A DNA stretch of 9,371 bases from Gemmatimonadota bacterium (GTDB lineage Bacteria; Gemmatimonadota; Gemmatimonadetes; Longimicrobiales; Gaopeijiaceae): positions 1 through 9,371 of the forward strand of contig RFGQ01000709.1 of the NCBI GenBank assembly GCA_003695865.1. The letters are read 5' to 3'. Both the position numbers and the translations under genes were made by a program. The notes under the pieces are model-generated. The model did no database searches and had not been told where the DNA came from. It worked only from the letters and a program-made list of their open reading frames with translations. Below are positions 1 through 8,012 of this stretch, piece after piece (within the stretch, counting starts at the first letter, position 1; each line of letters begins with the position of its first letter).

Positions 1-242
1 CCGTGGTCCGCGCCAGCGGGCCGCAGCGCGCGCTGCGCGACCTGCTCACCACGCTGCCGGGCGTGCGGGGCGCGGCCGTCTTCGGCGACCGTGTCCACGC
101 CTTCGTGGACGCGGCGGGCGAGGCCGCGCCCCGCCTGGAGCGCGCGCTGCGCGAGCGCGGCTGGTCGGACTCGCACGTCGCCGTGGTCGACGAGCCTTCC
201 ATGGAGGACGTGTTCCTCGCGCGAGTTGGGGACGGAGCATGA
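1..242 (+). CDS. ABC transporter ATP-binding protein, C-terminal end (partial)
   Basis: Only the last roughly 80 codons are in the window; the reading frame is open to the left edge, so the GTG at 3 is probably internal and not the start. The nucleotide-binding core (Walker A, signature, Walker B) is outside. The visible part resembles the C-terminal extension of the next ATPase: both have a short alpha/beta segment with a PGV motif, then an alternating hydrophobic strand, then a helix and a closing P-S-(M/L)-E-D-V-F-(L/V)-A-R-V motif. That ending is typical of ATPases that drive ABC-2 exporters (YbhF/DrrA/CcmA-like). The stop codon overlaps the start of the following ATPase gene (ATGA), which implies co-translation in one operon. 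I infer that it is the first of two partner ATPases of a YbhFSR-like exporter. The core domain cannot be verified here. Confidence 0.8.
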   Translation, partial: VVRASGPQRALRDLLTTLPGVRGAAVFGDRVHAFVDAAGEAAPRLERALRERGWSDSHVAVVDEPSMEDVFLARVGDGA

Positions 243-1204
243 CGGGCGGAGCCGACCACGCGGTCAGCGAGGCCGCCGTCGTCGCGCGCGGGCTGAGCCG
301 GGCGTTCGGCGATTTCCTCGCGGTCGACGACGTGTCGTTCAGCGTCCACCGCGGTGAGATCTTCGGTTTTCTGGGGCCCAACGGCGCGGGCAAGACCACC
401 ACCATCCGCATGCTCACCGGTCTCATCGAGCCCACCGCGGGCGAGGGCCGCGTGGCGGGGCTCGACATCCGGCGGGAGCGGCGCGCCATCAAGCGCACGA
501 TCGGCTACATGTCGCAGCTCTTCTCGCTCTACGGCGACCTCACCGTGGCCGAGAACATCCGCTTCTTTTCCCGGCTGTACGGCGTGCCCCGCGCGCGCCG
601 GGGCGAACGCGCGGACTGGGTGGTCGAGATGGCGGGGCTCACCGCACAGCTCGACCGGCGGACGGAAACGCTTCCTCTCGGCTTCAAGCAGCGCCTCGCG
701 CTCGGCTGTGCGGTGCTGCACGAGCCGCCCATCCTGTTCCTGGACGAGCCGACCTCGGGCGTCGACCCGGGTGCGCGTCGGCGTTTCTGGGACCTCATCT
801 ACGCGCTCTCCGAGCAGGGCACGACCGTCTTCGTGACGACCCACTACATGGAAGAGGCCGAGTACTGCCACCGCCTCGCGCTCATGAACCGCGGCCGGCT
901 CGTTGCGCTCGACACTCCCTCGCGCCTGCGCGCACAGCTCGCCCAGCCGGTCCTCGAGGTGGTCGTGGACGATCCTCCACGGGCCTGTGAGGCACTCCAC
1001 GATACGCCGGGCGTGGTCGAAGCCGCCCTGTTCGGCCGGACCCTGCACGTCATGGTGGACGACGCTCGGGCGGGGACCGAGGCCGTGCGCGCCCGGCTCG
1101 CCGCCGCGGGGCACACCGTGCATCGCCTGCGCGAGGTCGAGCCTTCTCTGGAGGACGTCTTCGTGGCGCGGGTTCGCGCCACCGGTGGGGCCGTGGTCGG
1201 ATGA
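239..1204 (+). CDS. ABC exporter ATP-binding protein (YbhF/DrrA-like), complete
   Basis: A 321-residue cytoplasmic ATPase that should power the two ABC-2 permeases encoded downstream. Walker A (GPNGAGKTT) is at residues 46-54, the Q-loop glutamine near 93, Walker B (ILFLDEP) at 165-171, the D-loop SGVD at 173-176 and the switch histidine at 202. The ABC signature is non-canonical: LGFKQR at 147-152 in place of LSGGQ. Related LG-x-x-QR forms are known from YbhF/RbbA-type ATPases, so this need not mean loss of activity. Residues about 236-315 form the extra C-terminal domain ending in the PSLEDVF motif. The start overlaps the previous stop by 4 bases, with a GGGGA ribosome site at 228-232. The 3' end overlaps the permease gene in the same way. 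The exported substrate is not evident; family members export drugs, lipids or cations. Confidence 0.95.
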   Translation: MTGGADHAVSEAAVVARGLSRAFGDFLAVDDVSFSVHRGEIFGFLGPNGAGKTTTIRMLTGLIEPTAGEGRVAGLDIRRERRAIKRTIGYMSQLFSLYGDLTVAENIRFFSRLYGVPRARRGERADWVVEMAGLTAQLDRRTETLPLGFKQRLALGCAVLHEPPILFLDEPTSGVDPGARRRFWDLIYALSEQGTTVFVTTHYMEEAEYCHRLALMNRGRLVALDTPSRLRAQLAQPVLEVVVDDPPRACEALHDTPGVVEAALFGRTLHVMVDDARAGTEAVRARLAAAGHTVHRLREVEPSLEDVFVARVRATGGAVVG

Positions 1205-2325
1205 GCCGGCTGAGTGCGAGGCGCTTCCGCGCCATGGCCCGCAAGGAAGTGATCCAGCTCCGGCGCGATCCGCGCTCGCTCATTCTGGCCTTTCTGCTGC
1301 CGATCGCGCTCACCGTGTTGTTCGGGTACGCGATCAGCTTCGACGTGGACGACATCCGCTTCGCCGTACTCGACCGGGACGCATCGGCCGACAGCCGTGC
1401 GTTGCTCGATGCCTTCCGTTCGTCGGGCTACTTCACGCTCGAAGACCGCGTGCCCGACAGGCGGAGCGGCGAACGGCTGCTCGAGGCGGGCCGGGTGCGC
1501 CTGCTGCTCGTCGTCCCCCCCGACTTCTCGCGCGGGTTGCATACGGGCGTGCCTCCAGCGCTTCAGGTGTTGCTCGACGGGAGCGACGCGAACACGGCGA
1601 CGATCGCACAGGCGTACGCCGAGGGGATCGTGCGCGGCTGGGCGCTCCGCGCCCTGGGAGACCCCCGCCTCGGCGTGCCGCTCGAAGTGCGCAGCCGCAT
1701 CTGGTACAACGAGGAGCTGTCGAGCCGGAACATGATCGTGCCCGGGCTCGTGGCCGTCGTCATGATGATCATCGCCGCGATGCTCACCTCGCTCACGATC
1801 GCGCGTGAGTGGGAGCGGGGCACGATGGAGCAACTTGCGGCGACGCCCGTGCATCGGCTGGAAGTCGTGCTGGGGAAGATGGCGCCCTACTTCGCGATCG
1901 GGCTCGTGGACGTCGCGCTCGTGAGCGTCGTGGGTGTGGCACTCTTCGGCGTGCCGTTCCGTGGGAGCGTGGTGCTGCTCGCCCTGCTTTCGGCGGCCTT
2001 CATCGTCGGCGCGTTGGGGCTCGGGATGTTCATCTCGGCGGTCGCTCGCTCGCAACTCCTCGCGACCCAACTCGCACTCATCCTGACGTTTCTGCCGGCC
2101 TTCCTGCTCTCGGGGTTCATGTTCGCCATCGACGTGATGCCCGCCCCGCTGCGCGCCTTCTCCTACCTCATCCCCGCGCGCTACTTCCTGGTCGTGACGC
2201 GCGGGATCTTCCTCAAGGGCGTCGGCGCAGACGTGCTCGCGGTGCAGGGACTGTTGATGCTGGCCTTCGCGGCGCTGGGACTGGCCGCCGCGACACGGGC
2301 CTTCCGCAAGCAGATCGAATCGTGA
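1201..2325 (+). CDS. ABC-2 type permease (YbhS/YbhR-like), first of pair
   Basis: A 374-residue inner-membrane permease of the ABC2_membrane_3 type. An N-terminal amphipathic segment with the RRDPR motif (21-25) precedes TM1 (about 26-46). A large extracytoplasmic domain follows (about 48-175), then five more hydrophobic segments at roughly 178-200, 228-250, 256-282, 288-310 and 345-365. The EWERGTMEQL segment (203-212) after TM2 is the cytoplasmic coupling region usual in ABC-2 permeases. Conserved landmarks shared with the next gene include WYN-x2-L-x-SR before TM2, LLSGFMF in TM5 and FLKG near residue 337. It starts at the ATG inside the upstream gene's ATGA stop/start overlap. No strong separate ribosome site is seen, so translational coupling is likely. 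It probably forms a heterodimer with the next permease. The substrate cannot be told from sequence. Confidence 0.93.
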   Translation: MSRLSARRFRAMARKEVIQLRRDPRSLILAFLLPIALTVLFGYAISFDVDDIRFAVLDRDASADSRALLDAFRSSGYFTLEDRVPDRRSGERLLEAGRVRLLLVVPPDFSRGLHTGVPPALQVLLDGSDANTATIAQAYAEGIVRGWALRALGDPRLGVPLEVRSRIWYNEELSSRNMIVPGLVAVVMMIIAAMLTSLTIAREWERGTMEQLAATPVHRLEVVLGKMAPYFAIGLVDVALVSVVGVALFGVPFRGSVVLLALLSAAFIVGALGLGMFISAVARSQLLATQLALILTFLPAFLLSGFMFAIDVMPAPLRAFSYLIPARYFLVVTRGIFLKGVGADVLAVQGLLMLAFAALGLAAATRAFRKQIES

Positions 2326-2333
2326 GGGGGAGG
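2326..2333 (+). promoter_or_regulatory. Ribosome binding site of the second permease
   Basis: GGGGGAGG lies 8 bases before the ATG at 2342 and directly after the stop of the first permease. It decides the start: the other nearby ATG at 2337 reads ATG-CGA-TGA and closes at once. Confidence 0.75.
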
Positions 2334-2341
2334 CGCATGCG

Positions 2342-3472
2342 ATGACGTGGCGTGAGCGGGGAGAGCGCGTGTTCGGCCTGGTAGCGAAGGAGTTCCGCCA
2401 GGTCTTTCGAGATCCGCGGATGGCGCGCGTCGTGTTCGTGTCGCCGATGATCCAGCTCATGATCTTCGGCTACGCGGTCACGACCGACATCCGGAACACG
2501 GCGACCTTCGTGGTGGACCTCGACGGCACGCAGGCCTCGCGCGAGCTGGTCGAGCAACTCACCGCCTCGGGGCACTTCGCGGTCACGGCCCGCTCCTCCA
2601 GGCCCGCCGATCTCGTGCGCGCTCTCGATCACGGGGACGCGATCGTGGGTGTGGAGATTCCCCGTGGTTTCCAGCGTGACCTCGACGCGGGCCGTCCCAC
2701 CGAGGTGCAACTGCTGTTCGACGGCACGAACGCGAACACCGCGGCGGTCGCGCAGGGTTACGCGGCGCGCATCGTGCAGGACTTCGCGGGCGGGCATTCG
2801 GCTCCGGGGGTCGTGACCGCCGGCGCCCCGCCGCTCGAGCTGCGCACCCGCGCGTGGTACAACCCCAACCTCGAGAGCCGGGACTACAACGTGCCCGGGG
2901 TGGTGGGCGCCCTGATCATGCTCGTCTGCCTGCTGCTCACCTCGCTGGCGATCGTCCGGGAGCGCGAGATCGGCACGCTCGAGCAGCTCCGGGTGAGCCC
3001 CCTGTCGGCCGGCGAGCTGATCGCGGGCAAGACGCTTCCGTTTGCGATCATCGGGATGTTCGATCTCGCGCTCGTCACCACGGTGGCCGTGGCGTGGTTC
3101 GGCATCCCGCTTCGTGGAAGCCTGCTCCTGCTGGCCGGAGCCTCGCTGCTGTACGTGCTCTCGGGCCTCGCCATGGGGCTGTTCGTGTCGACCGTCTCCG
3201 CCACCCAGCAGGAGGCGTTCATGACCACGTTCCTCATCTTCATGCCCGCGCTGCTCCTCTCGGGGTTCATGTTCCCGGTGAGCAGCATGCCCGAGGTCTT
3301 CCAGACCCTCACGCTGCTGAACCCCGTGCGGCACTACATCGAGGTCGTGCGCGCCGTCTTCCTCAAGGGGGCCGGCGTGCCCACGCTGTGGCCGCAGCTG
3401 CTGTGGCTCGCCGGATTGGGGAGCGTCCTGCTCACCGCGGCGACCCTGCGCTTCCGGCGCGAGTTGGCCTGA
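2342..3472 (+). CDS. ABC-2 type permease (YbhR/YbhS-like), second of pair
   Basis: A 376-residue paralogue of the preceding permease with the same plan. A cytoplasmic N-terminus carries FRDPR (22-26), TM1 is about 28-46, an extracytoplasmic domain spans about 48-183, and further segments lie near 185-205, 232-253, 259-284, 293-312 and 350-367. The coupling segment REREIGTLEQL is at 206-216. WYNPNLESR (172-180), LLSGFMF (305-311) and VFLKG (339-343) match the corresponding motifs of its partner. It has its own ribosome site 8 bases upstream and ends the operon; a hairpin follows about 33 bases after the stop. The likely role is the second transmembrane half of a heterodimeric exporter driven by the two ATPases upstream. 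Function within the family is inferred from gene order. Confidence 0.93.
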   Translation: MTWRERGERVFGLVAKEFRQVFRDPRMARVVFVSPMIQLMIFGYAVTTDIRNTATFVVDLDGTQASRELVEQLTASGHFAVTARSSRPADLVRALDHGDAIVGVEIPRGFQRDLDAGRPTEVQLLFDGTNANTAAVAQGYAARIVQDFAGGHSAPGVVTAGAPPLELRTRAWYNPNLESRDYNVPGVVGALIMLVCLLLTSLAIVREREIGTLEQLRVSPLSAGELIAGKTLPFAIIGMFDLALVTTVAVAWFGIPLRGSLLLLAGASLLYVLSGLAMGLFVSTVSATQQEAFMTTFLIFMPALLLSGFMFPVSSMPEVFQTLTLLNPVRHYIEVVRAVFLKGAGVPTLWPQLLWLAGLGSVLLTAATLRFRRELA

Positions 3473-3505
3473 GCGGTCCGTCCGCGGGGGCATCCCGAAC
3501 AAGAA

Positions 3506-3533
3506 GCGGCCCGCCCCTTCCGGGGCGGGCCGC
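3506..3533 (-). terminator. Strong GC hairpin between convergent genes, probable terminator
   Basis: A perfect 12-bp inverted repeat (GCGGCCCGCCCC / GGGGCGGGCCGC) with a 4-base loop (TTCC on the plus strand). Read on the minus strand, the stem is followed by TTCTTGTT, the T-rich side expected of an intrinsic terminator for susD. On the plus strand it is followed by AGTCCTGG, without a T-run, so it would serve the ABC operon only weakly. The convergent position makes dual use plausible. Confidence 0.75.
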
Positions 3534-3549
3534 AGTCCTGGCACCGTTT

Positions 3550-3563
3550 GTCGGCCGGCCGAC
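3550..3563. repeat. 14-bp perfect palindrome just after the susD stop
   Basis: GTCGGCCGGCCGAC is its own reverse complement and lies 3 bases past the susD stop codon, upstream of the main terminator hairpin in the minus-strand transcript. It could stabilise the mRNA 3' end or be a chance product of GC-rich sequence. Confidence 0.4.
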
Positions 3564-3566
3564 GGC

Positions 3567-4946
3567 TCAGCCGCCGCCCAGTCCGCAGGGCACGTTCAGG
3601 TTCCGCGCGATGCACTCGTTGCGCGGAATCGGGAACGCGCTCGGCACCAGGTCGCTGGGCCGGTCACGCGGCAGTTCGTTGAGCCGGTTGAAGCGCCGCA
3701 TGTCGATCCACCGATGGCCGCCCTCGAAGAGCAGCGACCAGCGCCGCTCGTTGAGCAGCGCGTCGATGAACTCGGTGTCGTTCGCCGGCATGGCGAGCGG
3801 GTCGAGCCCGCCCGAGCGTGTACGCACGTCGTTGAGCGCGTCCATCGCACCGGTCTGGTCGCCCGTGAACCAGCGGGCCTCCGCCGCGAGCAGGATCAGC
3901 TCCTCGTTGCGGATGATGGGTACCGGGCTGGACAGCGTCGGGTAGTGCGTGAAGCGCACGTTCGACGTCACGCCGCGCGGGTCGGACTTGGGCGTCGCCA
4001 GCAGCTCCGTCTTGCGGGCCACCCGGTCGTCCAGAGAGCCGTCACCCTTGGTGGGGGCGTCCGTGCGCACCGTGGGGTGCGCCACGATCTGCGGATCGGC
4101 ACCCTGGAACAGACCGTTGGTGACGTCACCCGAACCGGTTCCGAAGCTGTGGAACACGCCCACGTCCAAGTCGCCCCCGATGTCCATGAACGACTGGTCC
4201 AGCGCGGTGAGGGCCGCGGCGTAGTTGCCCCGGTACACCTCCACGCGCGCAGCGAGCGCCCGGTTGAACTGGGCGAACGAGCTCGGCGTGTCGAACCCCG
4301 AGAAGCCATTGCTCAGGGTGAAGGCGAAGGAGGAACCGGCGTTGTTGAGGTGCCCACGTGCCTCATCGAGCAACTGCACGATGAACGTGTAGGCCTGGTC
4401 GCGGCCCACGAACGGCGCGAGCTCGGCGTCGAGCGGCCGGTTCGTGTCGATGACGACCCCGTTGTTGTCGCGCATGACCGTCACGAGGAGCAGGTCGAGC
4501 GCCTGGATCGTCTTGGCGAAGCCGCGAATGCCCTCGAGCTCGGCATCGGTGAACCCGACCACCTTGTCGAGGGAGTTCAGCACGATGTTGGCGTTGCGGA
4601 TGTTCGCATAGCGCGGCGCCCATCCGCTTCCGCCGAACGCGCCGTTTCCGGCGTTCAGTAGCCCCGCGAGCATCTCGTCGAAGTAGCGGGGGTCGGAGTT
4701 GTCGAACGTGAGAGATTCGCGCCCGAGCGTGCCCAGGTGGTTCACGAATCCCGTCTGATTGCTGATCGCGGCGCGTGCCCCGATCATGAGCCCCTGGACG
4801 GCGTCGACGACGGCCGACTTGGTCGGGTTCGTCTCGAGCGACTCGAGTCCGGGGTTGTTGAGGTCCGGTACGGTGAACGTGTCGTCGCAGGCGCCCAGCA
4901 ACACGAGCCCGCTCAGCACCGCCACCGGAAGCGTCTTGATACGCAT
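3567..4946 (-). CDS. RagB/SusD-family surface lipoprotein
   Basis: A 459-residue outer-membrane lipoprotein, the substrate-capturing lid of the SusC transporter encoded just upstream. The N-terminus is a lipoprotein signal (MRIKTLPVAV onward) with lipobox LGAC and lipidation cysteine 20, followed by an acidic DD. Helix-rich, TPR-like segments span about 45-250 (for example WAPRYANIRNANIVL near 109-123). The C-terminal SusD hallmarks are clear: PIIRNEELILLAAEARW at 343-359, LNDVRTRSGG at 371-380, NERRWSLLFEGGHRWIDMRR at 399-418 and FPIPRNE at 438-444. I chose the ATG at 4946 because the signal peptide begins there and GGAAAGGG sits 9 bases upstream. An in-frame ATG at 4988 overlaps the susC stop (TGATG) and would add 14 charged or polar residues before the signal. 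The length is at the short end for SusD proteins. It ends in a cysteine-bearing, glycine-rich tail (Cys445, Cys454, GLGGG). Confidence 0.93.
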   Translation of the reverse strand: MRIKTLPVAVLSGLVLLGACDDTFTVPDLNNPGLESLETNPTKSAVVDAVQGLMIGARAAISNQTGFVNHLGTLGRESLTFDNSDPRYFDEMLAGLLNAGNGAFGGSGWAPRYANIRNANIVLNSLDKVVGFTDAELEGIRGFAKTIQALDLLLVTVMRDNNGVVIDTNRPLDAELAPFVGRDQAYTFIVQLLDEARGHLNNAGSSFAFTLSNGFSGFDTPSSFAQFNRALAARVEVYRGNYAAALTALDQSFMDIGGDLDVGVFHSFGTGSGDVTNGLFQGADPQIVAHPTVRTDAPTKGDGSLDDRVARKTELLATPKSDPRGVTSNVRFTHYPTLSSPVPIIRNEELILLAAEARWFTGDQTGAMDALNDVRTRSGGLDPLAMPANDTEFIDALLNERRWSLLFEGGHRWIDMRRFNRLNELPRDRPSDLVPSAFPIPRNECIARNLNVPCGLGGG

Positions 4947-4954
4947 GGCGTATT

Positions 4955-4963
4955 TCCCTTTCC
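4955..4963 (-). promoter_or_regulatory. Ribosome binding site of the SusD gene
   Basis: On the minus strand GGAAAGGGA precedes the ATG at 4946, with 9 bases after the GGG. It lies in the 41-base gap after the susC stop and supports the shorter start that places the lipoprotein signal at the N-terminus. Confidence 0.55.
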
Positions 4964-4987
4964 GCTGTTCGGTCTTGATCGCGTGCA

Positions 4988-7900
4988 TCAGAACACCAGG
5001 TCCACCGCGAACCAGATGCTCCGGCTCGGCGGGAACGGCGCTACGTCGATGTTCCGGGCGATCGGCTGGTTCCCGAAGTTGCTGACCTCGGGATCGACGC
5101 CCGTGTAGTCGGTGAAGGTGAACAGGTTGCGCCCGCTCACCGAGATGCGGCCGCTCTCGACCGCCTGACCGAGCACGCCCCGCACCCAGGCCTGCGGCAG
5201 GTTGTACGACAGCGACAGCTCGCGGATCTTGAGGTAGCTGCCGTCCTCGATGTAGCCACGGGTGTCGTTGCCCTGGACCCAGTTGGTGAAGCGGAAGTTT
5301 CCGTCACCCAGCTCGACCTGGGTCTTGTCGGCGTCCGACAGCGTGCGTGTGCGGACGTTGGCGTTGAAGTCGGCCGAATTCTGACCGGCGTCGGCCAGCA
5401 GCCGCGTGAGGTTGATCACCGTGGCGCCGTGCGACCAGTCGAGCACGGACCCCAGCTCCCAGTTGCCCCACGTGAACGTGTTCGAGAAGCCGATGCGGAA
5501 GTCGGGCGTCGCGTCACCCACGTTCTTCACGATCGGATCGCCGTTGGCATCCTGGCCGACGGTCGACACGATCTGGGTGAGCGAGGCGCCCTCCTCGATG
5601 CGGAAAGCGCCGAGGCCCGTGCCGAACCCGCCCGTCTCGAACGCGGGCACCGGCAGGTCGAGCACCTTCGAGTAGTCGCGGAAGTACGTCGTGCGCGAGA
5701 CCCAGCTGAAGTCGCCGCGCTGGATGGGCGTGGCGAAGACGCCGATCTCGAGCCCGCGCACGCGGGCCTCACCGCCATTGAACACCTGCGTCCCGAAGCC
5801 CGTGGAGGGCGCGACGGTACGCTGGAGGATGAGGTCGGTGATGTTCTTCTGGAACGCGGTGATCTCGACCTGCGCATTGCCGTCGAACAGCGTCAGGTCG
5901 ACGCCTCCTTCGATCTCACGCTGCCGCTCGGGCTTGAGGCCGGGGTCGCCGGTGATGCCGGCGACGACCACGCCTGCGATCGAGTTGATGTTCGACGTCG
6001 CGATGAGCGGCGTGAACTTCTGCCCGTACATGGGCTGGTTTCCGCTTTCGCCCCACGCGACACGCAGTTTCAGGCCGTCCAGCCAGTCGGTGAGGTTGTC
6101 GAAGCGGTACGAGGCCGCGGCCTTCGGATACCAGAAGAAGTTGTTCGGATCCGCATTCACGCTGCTGCGGTCGGCGCGGATACCGGCCGACACGAGCAGG
6201 CGCTCGTCCAGCAGGAGAAGCTCCTCCTGCAGGAAGAAGCCCAGGTCGCGCACGATGCTGCGGAACTGGTTGACGGACGTCTGGACGCCCGCGTTGACGT
6301 TGGGCTGACCGGCGGTGAGGCCACGCGCGACGGTGCGCGCGATGTCCTGATCGCGGTCCTCGTACTGCACACCGAACGTGGCCGTCGAGGCGAAGTCGTC
6401 CGTGTTGTAAGTGTAGACCAGGTTCCCGGTCAGCGTGATGTCACGGTTCGTCGAGTTGCTCAGCGCCGACGTGCCCGCGAGGCCGTCGTTCGGCTCGAAC
6501 TGCAGCTCGGGCGGCGCGAAGAGGATGTTCTTCTGGGTGAAGAAGTCGACGCCCGCGGTACCGAGCACCTGCAGACCGTGGCGCTCGCCCTGGTAGAGGT
6601 CGTACTCGGCGCTCACCGACGTCAACAGACGCCACACGATCTCGTCGTTCTGGAACAGTTCGACCGTCTGCAGCGGGTTGCTGCGCTCGAAGGGGTTGGC
6701 CGGGAACGTGCCGTCGGGCTGCTTGCGCAGGTCGACGAAGCTCGGCGTGAAAGGAAACACCATGTAGTAGCTGGTGCCCGAGTTGTCGTTGTTCGTGAGC
6801 CCGCGCTCGGCCTTGGAGCGCAGCAGGTTCGTCGACGTGTTCAGCCGGAAGCGGTCCCCGAAGTTCTGGTTCAGGTTCAGGCGGATGCCCTGCCGCTCGA
6901 AGCCGGTGTGGTCGATGATCCCGGCGTCGTCCTTCCAGGTGGCCGACAGGAAGTAACGCGTGTCGGCGTCGCCGCCCGAGATGCTCGCGTCGCTCTCCCA
7001 GCTCAGCGCGTTGCGTCCGGCGAGCAACTCCTCGAGGTCGAAGTTGTTGATCGGCTGGCCGTCGGCGCGGAAGTACTGACCGGCGGTCGTCGCGTCCACC
7101 AGCCCGGCGTCGATCGCCTCGTCCCTCGTCCACTTCCGGAACCCGAACTTGTTGTTCAGGTCGAACGTGCCGAAGCGCTGCGTGAAGCGGATCTGCCGCT
7201 GGCCGCTGCGGCCGCGCTTGGTGGTGATGAGCACCACGCCGTTCGCAGCCCGCGACCCGTACAGCGCCGACGCCGAGGCCCCCTTGAGGATCTCGATGCG
7301 CTCGATGTCGTTCGGGTTGATGTCGGCGATGCGGTTGACCGGATCGTCCTGCGACGACGCGTTCGAGCCGCCGGCCGACACCGAAACGACGTTGAGCCCG
7401 TTGGCGATCGACACGTTCGAGGCGACCACGCCGTCGATCACGTAGAGCGGCTCGAGCTCACCGTTGATCGTCGAGACGCCGCGCAGCCTCACCTGAATGC
7501 CGCCGCCCGGCGCGCCCGAGTTCTGCTCGATGTAGGCGCCGGCGATCTTGCCCTGCATGAAGTTCTCGATGCTGGCGGCCGGCGGCGCCTTCTCGATCTG
7601 CTCGGTGGTGACCGACGCGACGGCGTTGGCCAGGTTGCGCCGGGCCACGGTCGTCGCCTGACCCGTCACCACGATGCCCTCGATGTTGAGAACGTCGAGT
7701 TCCATCGTGACCGACACCGACGACTGGCTGGCCGGCACCGTCACCGTCTGGGTGCGGTAGCCGAAATTCTCGAAGCGCAGCTCCACCTCTCCGCTGGGCG
7801 CGGTGATGATGAAGCGGCCCTCGTTGTTCGTCTGGGTCTGGAAGCTGGTGCCTACGGCCCGGACGATCACCAGTGGAAGCGGCTGCCCGAGCTCGCCCAC

Positions 7901-8008
7901 CACGGTGCCCGAGATGCGTCGCTGCCCTTCCTGCGCGGATACATCCGCACTGGCGAACAGTGCGGCCGCGAGGGTAAGGGACAGCAAGGCGGACATGAAT
8001 CTCTTCAT
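4988..8008 (-). CDS. SusC/RagA-family TonB-dependent outer-membrane transporter
   Basis: A 1006-residue outer-membrane active transporter that pairs with the SusD-like lipoprotein encoded 41 bases downstream. A Sec signal peptide (KR start, hydrophobic core, cleavage probably after VSA at residue 25) is followed by a carboxypeptidase-regulatory-like beta-sandwich (about 29-103, including ISGTVVGELGQPLP and NNEGRFIITAPSGEVEL). A short IVVTG segment follows (111-115) where the TonB-interacting region lies in this family. The plug domain is about 120-266, with LRGVSTINGELEPLYVIDGV near 175-194 and LKGASASALYGSRAANGV at 241-258. The rest is a 22-strand-type barrel ending in AVDLVF, whose terminal phenylalanine is the usual outer-membrane assembly signal. 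The start at 8008 is set by GGGAGGAA a few bases upstream; the in-frame ATG at 8098 would put 30 non-signal residues first. Uptake would be TonB/proton-motive-force driven. Many family members take up glycans or peptides, and the substrate here is unknown. Confidence 0.95.
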   Translation of the reverse strand: MKRFMSALLSLTLAAALFASADVSAQEGQRRISGTVVGELGQPLPLVIVRAVGTSFQTQTNNEGRFIITAPSGEVELRFENFGYRTQTVTVPASQSSVSVTMELDVLNIEGIVVTGQATTVARRNLANAVASVTTEQIEKAPPAASIENFMQGKIAGAYIEQNSGAPGGGIQVRLRGVSTINGELEPLYVIDGVVASNVSIANGLNVVSVSAGGSNASSQDDPVNRIADINPNDIERIEILKGASASALYGSRAANGVVLITTKRGRSGQRQIRFTQRFGTFDLNNKFGFRKWTRDEAIDAGLVDATTAGQYFRADGQPINNFDLEELLAGRNALSWESDASISGGDADTRYFLSATWKDDAGIIDHTGFERQGIRLNLNQNFGDRFRLNTSTNLLRSKAERGLTNNDNSGTSYYMVFPFTPSFVDLRKQPDGTFPANPFERSNPLQTVELFQNDEIVWRLLTSVSAEYDLYQGERHGLQVLGTAGVDFFTQKNILFAPPELQFEPNDGLAGTSALSNSTNRDITLTGNLVYTYNTDDFASTATFGVQYEDRDQDIARTVARGLTAGQPNVNAGVQTSVNQFRSIVRDLGFFLQEELLLLDERLLVSAGIRADRSSVNADPNNFFWYPKAAASYRFDNLTDWLDGLKLRVAWGESGNQPMYGQKFTPLIATSNINSIAGVVVAGITGDPGLKPERQREIEGGVDLTLFDGNAQVEITAFQKNITDLILQRTVAPSTGFGTQVFNGGEARVRGLEIGVFATPIQRGDFSWVSRTTYFRDYSKVLDLPVPAFETGGFGTGLGAFRIEEGASLTQIVSTVGQDANGDPIVKNVGDATPDFRIGFSNTFTWGNWELGSVLDWSHGATVINLTRLLADAGQNSADFNANVRTRTLSDADKTQVELGDGNFRFTNWVQGNDTRGYIEDGSYLKIRELSLSYNLPQAWVRGVLGQAVESGRISVSGRNLFTFTDYTGVDPEVSNFGNQPIARNIDVAPFPPSRSIWFAVDLVF

Positions 8009-8012
8009 GCCA

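Noticed and set aside
844..2460. Long minus-strand open frame (538 codons) opposite the ATPase and first permease.
   Set aside because: It spans two well-supported genes on the other strand, its composition is His/Arg/Glu-rich and low-complexity, and no motif or ribosome site is visible.
2213..3544. Long minus-strand open frame (443 codons) opposite the second permease.
   Set aside because: Same reasoning: antisense shadow of a clear membrane protein, with no hydrophobic or domain pattern of its own, and it crosses the terminator hairpin.
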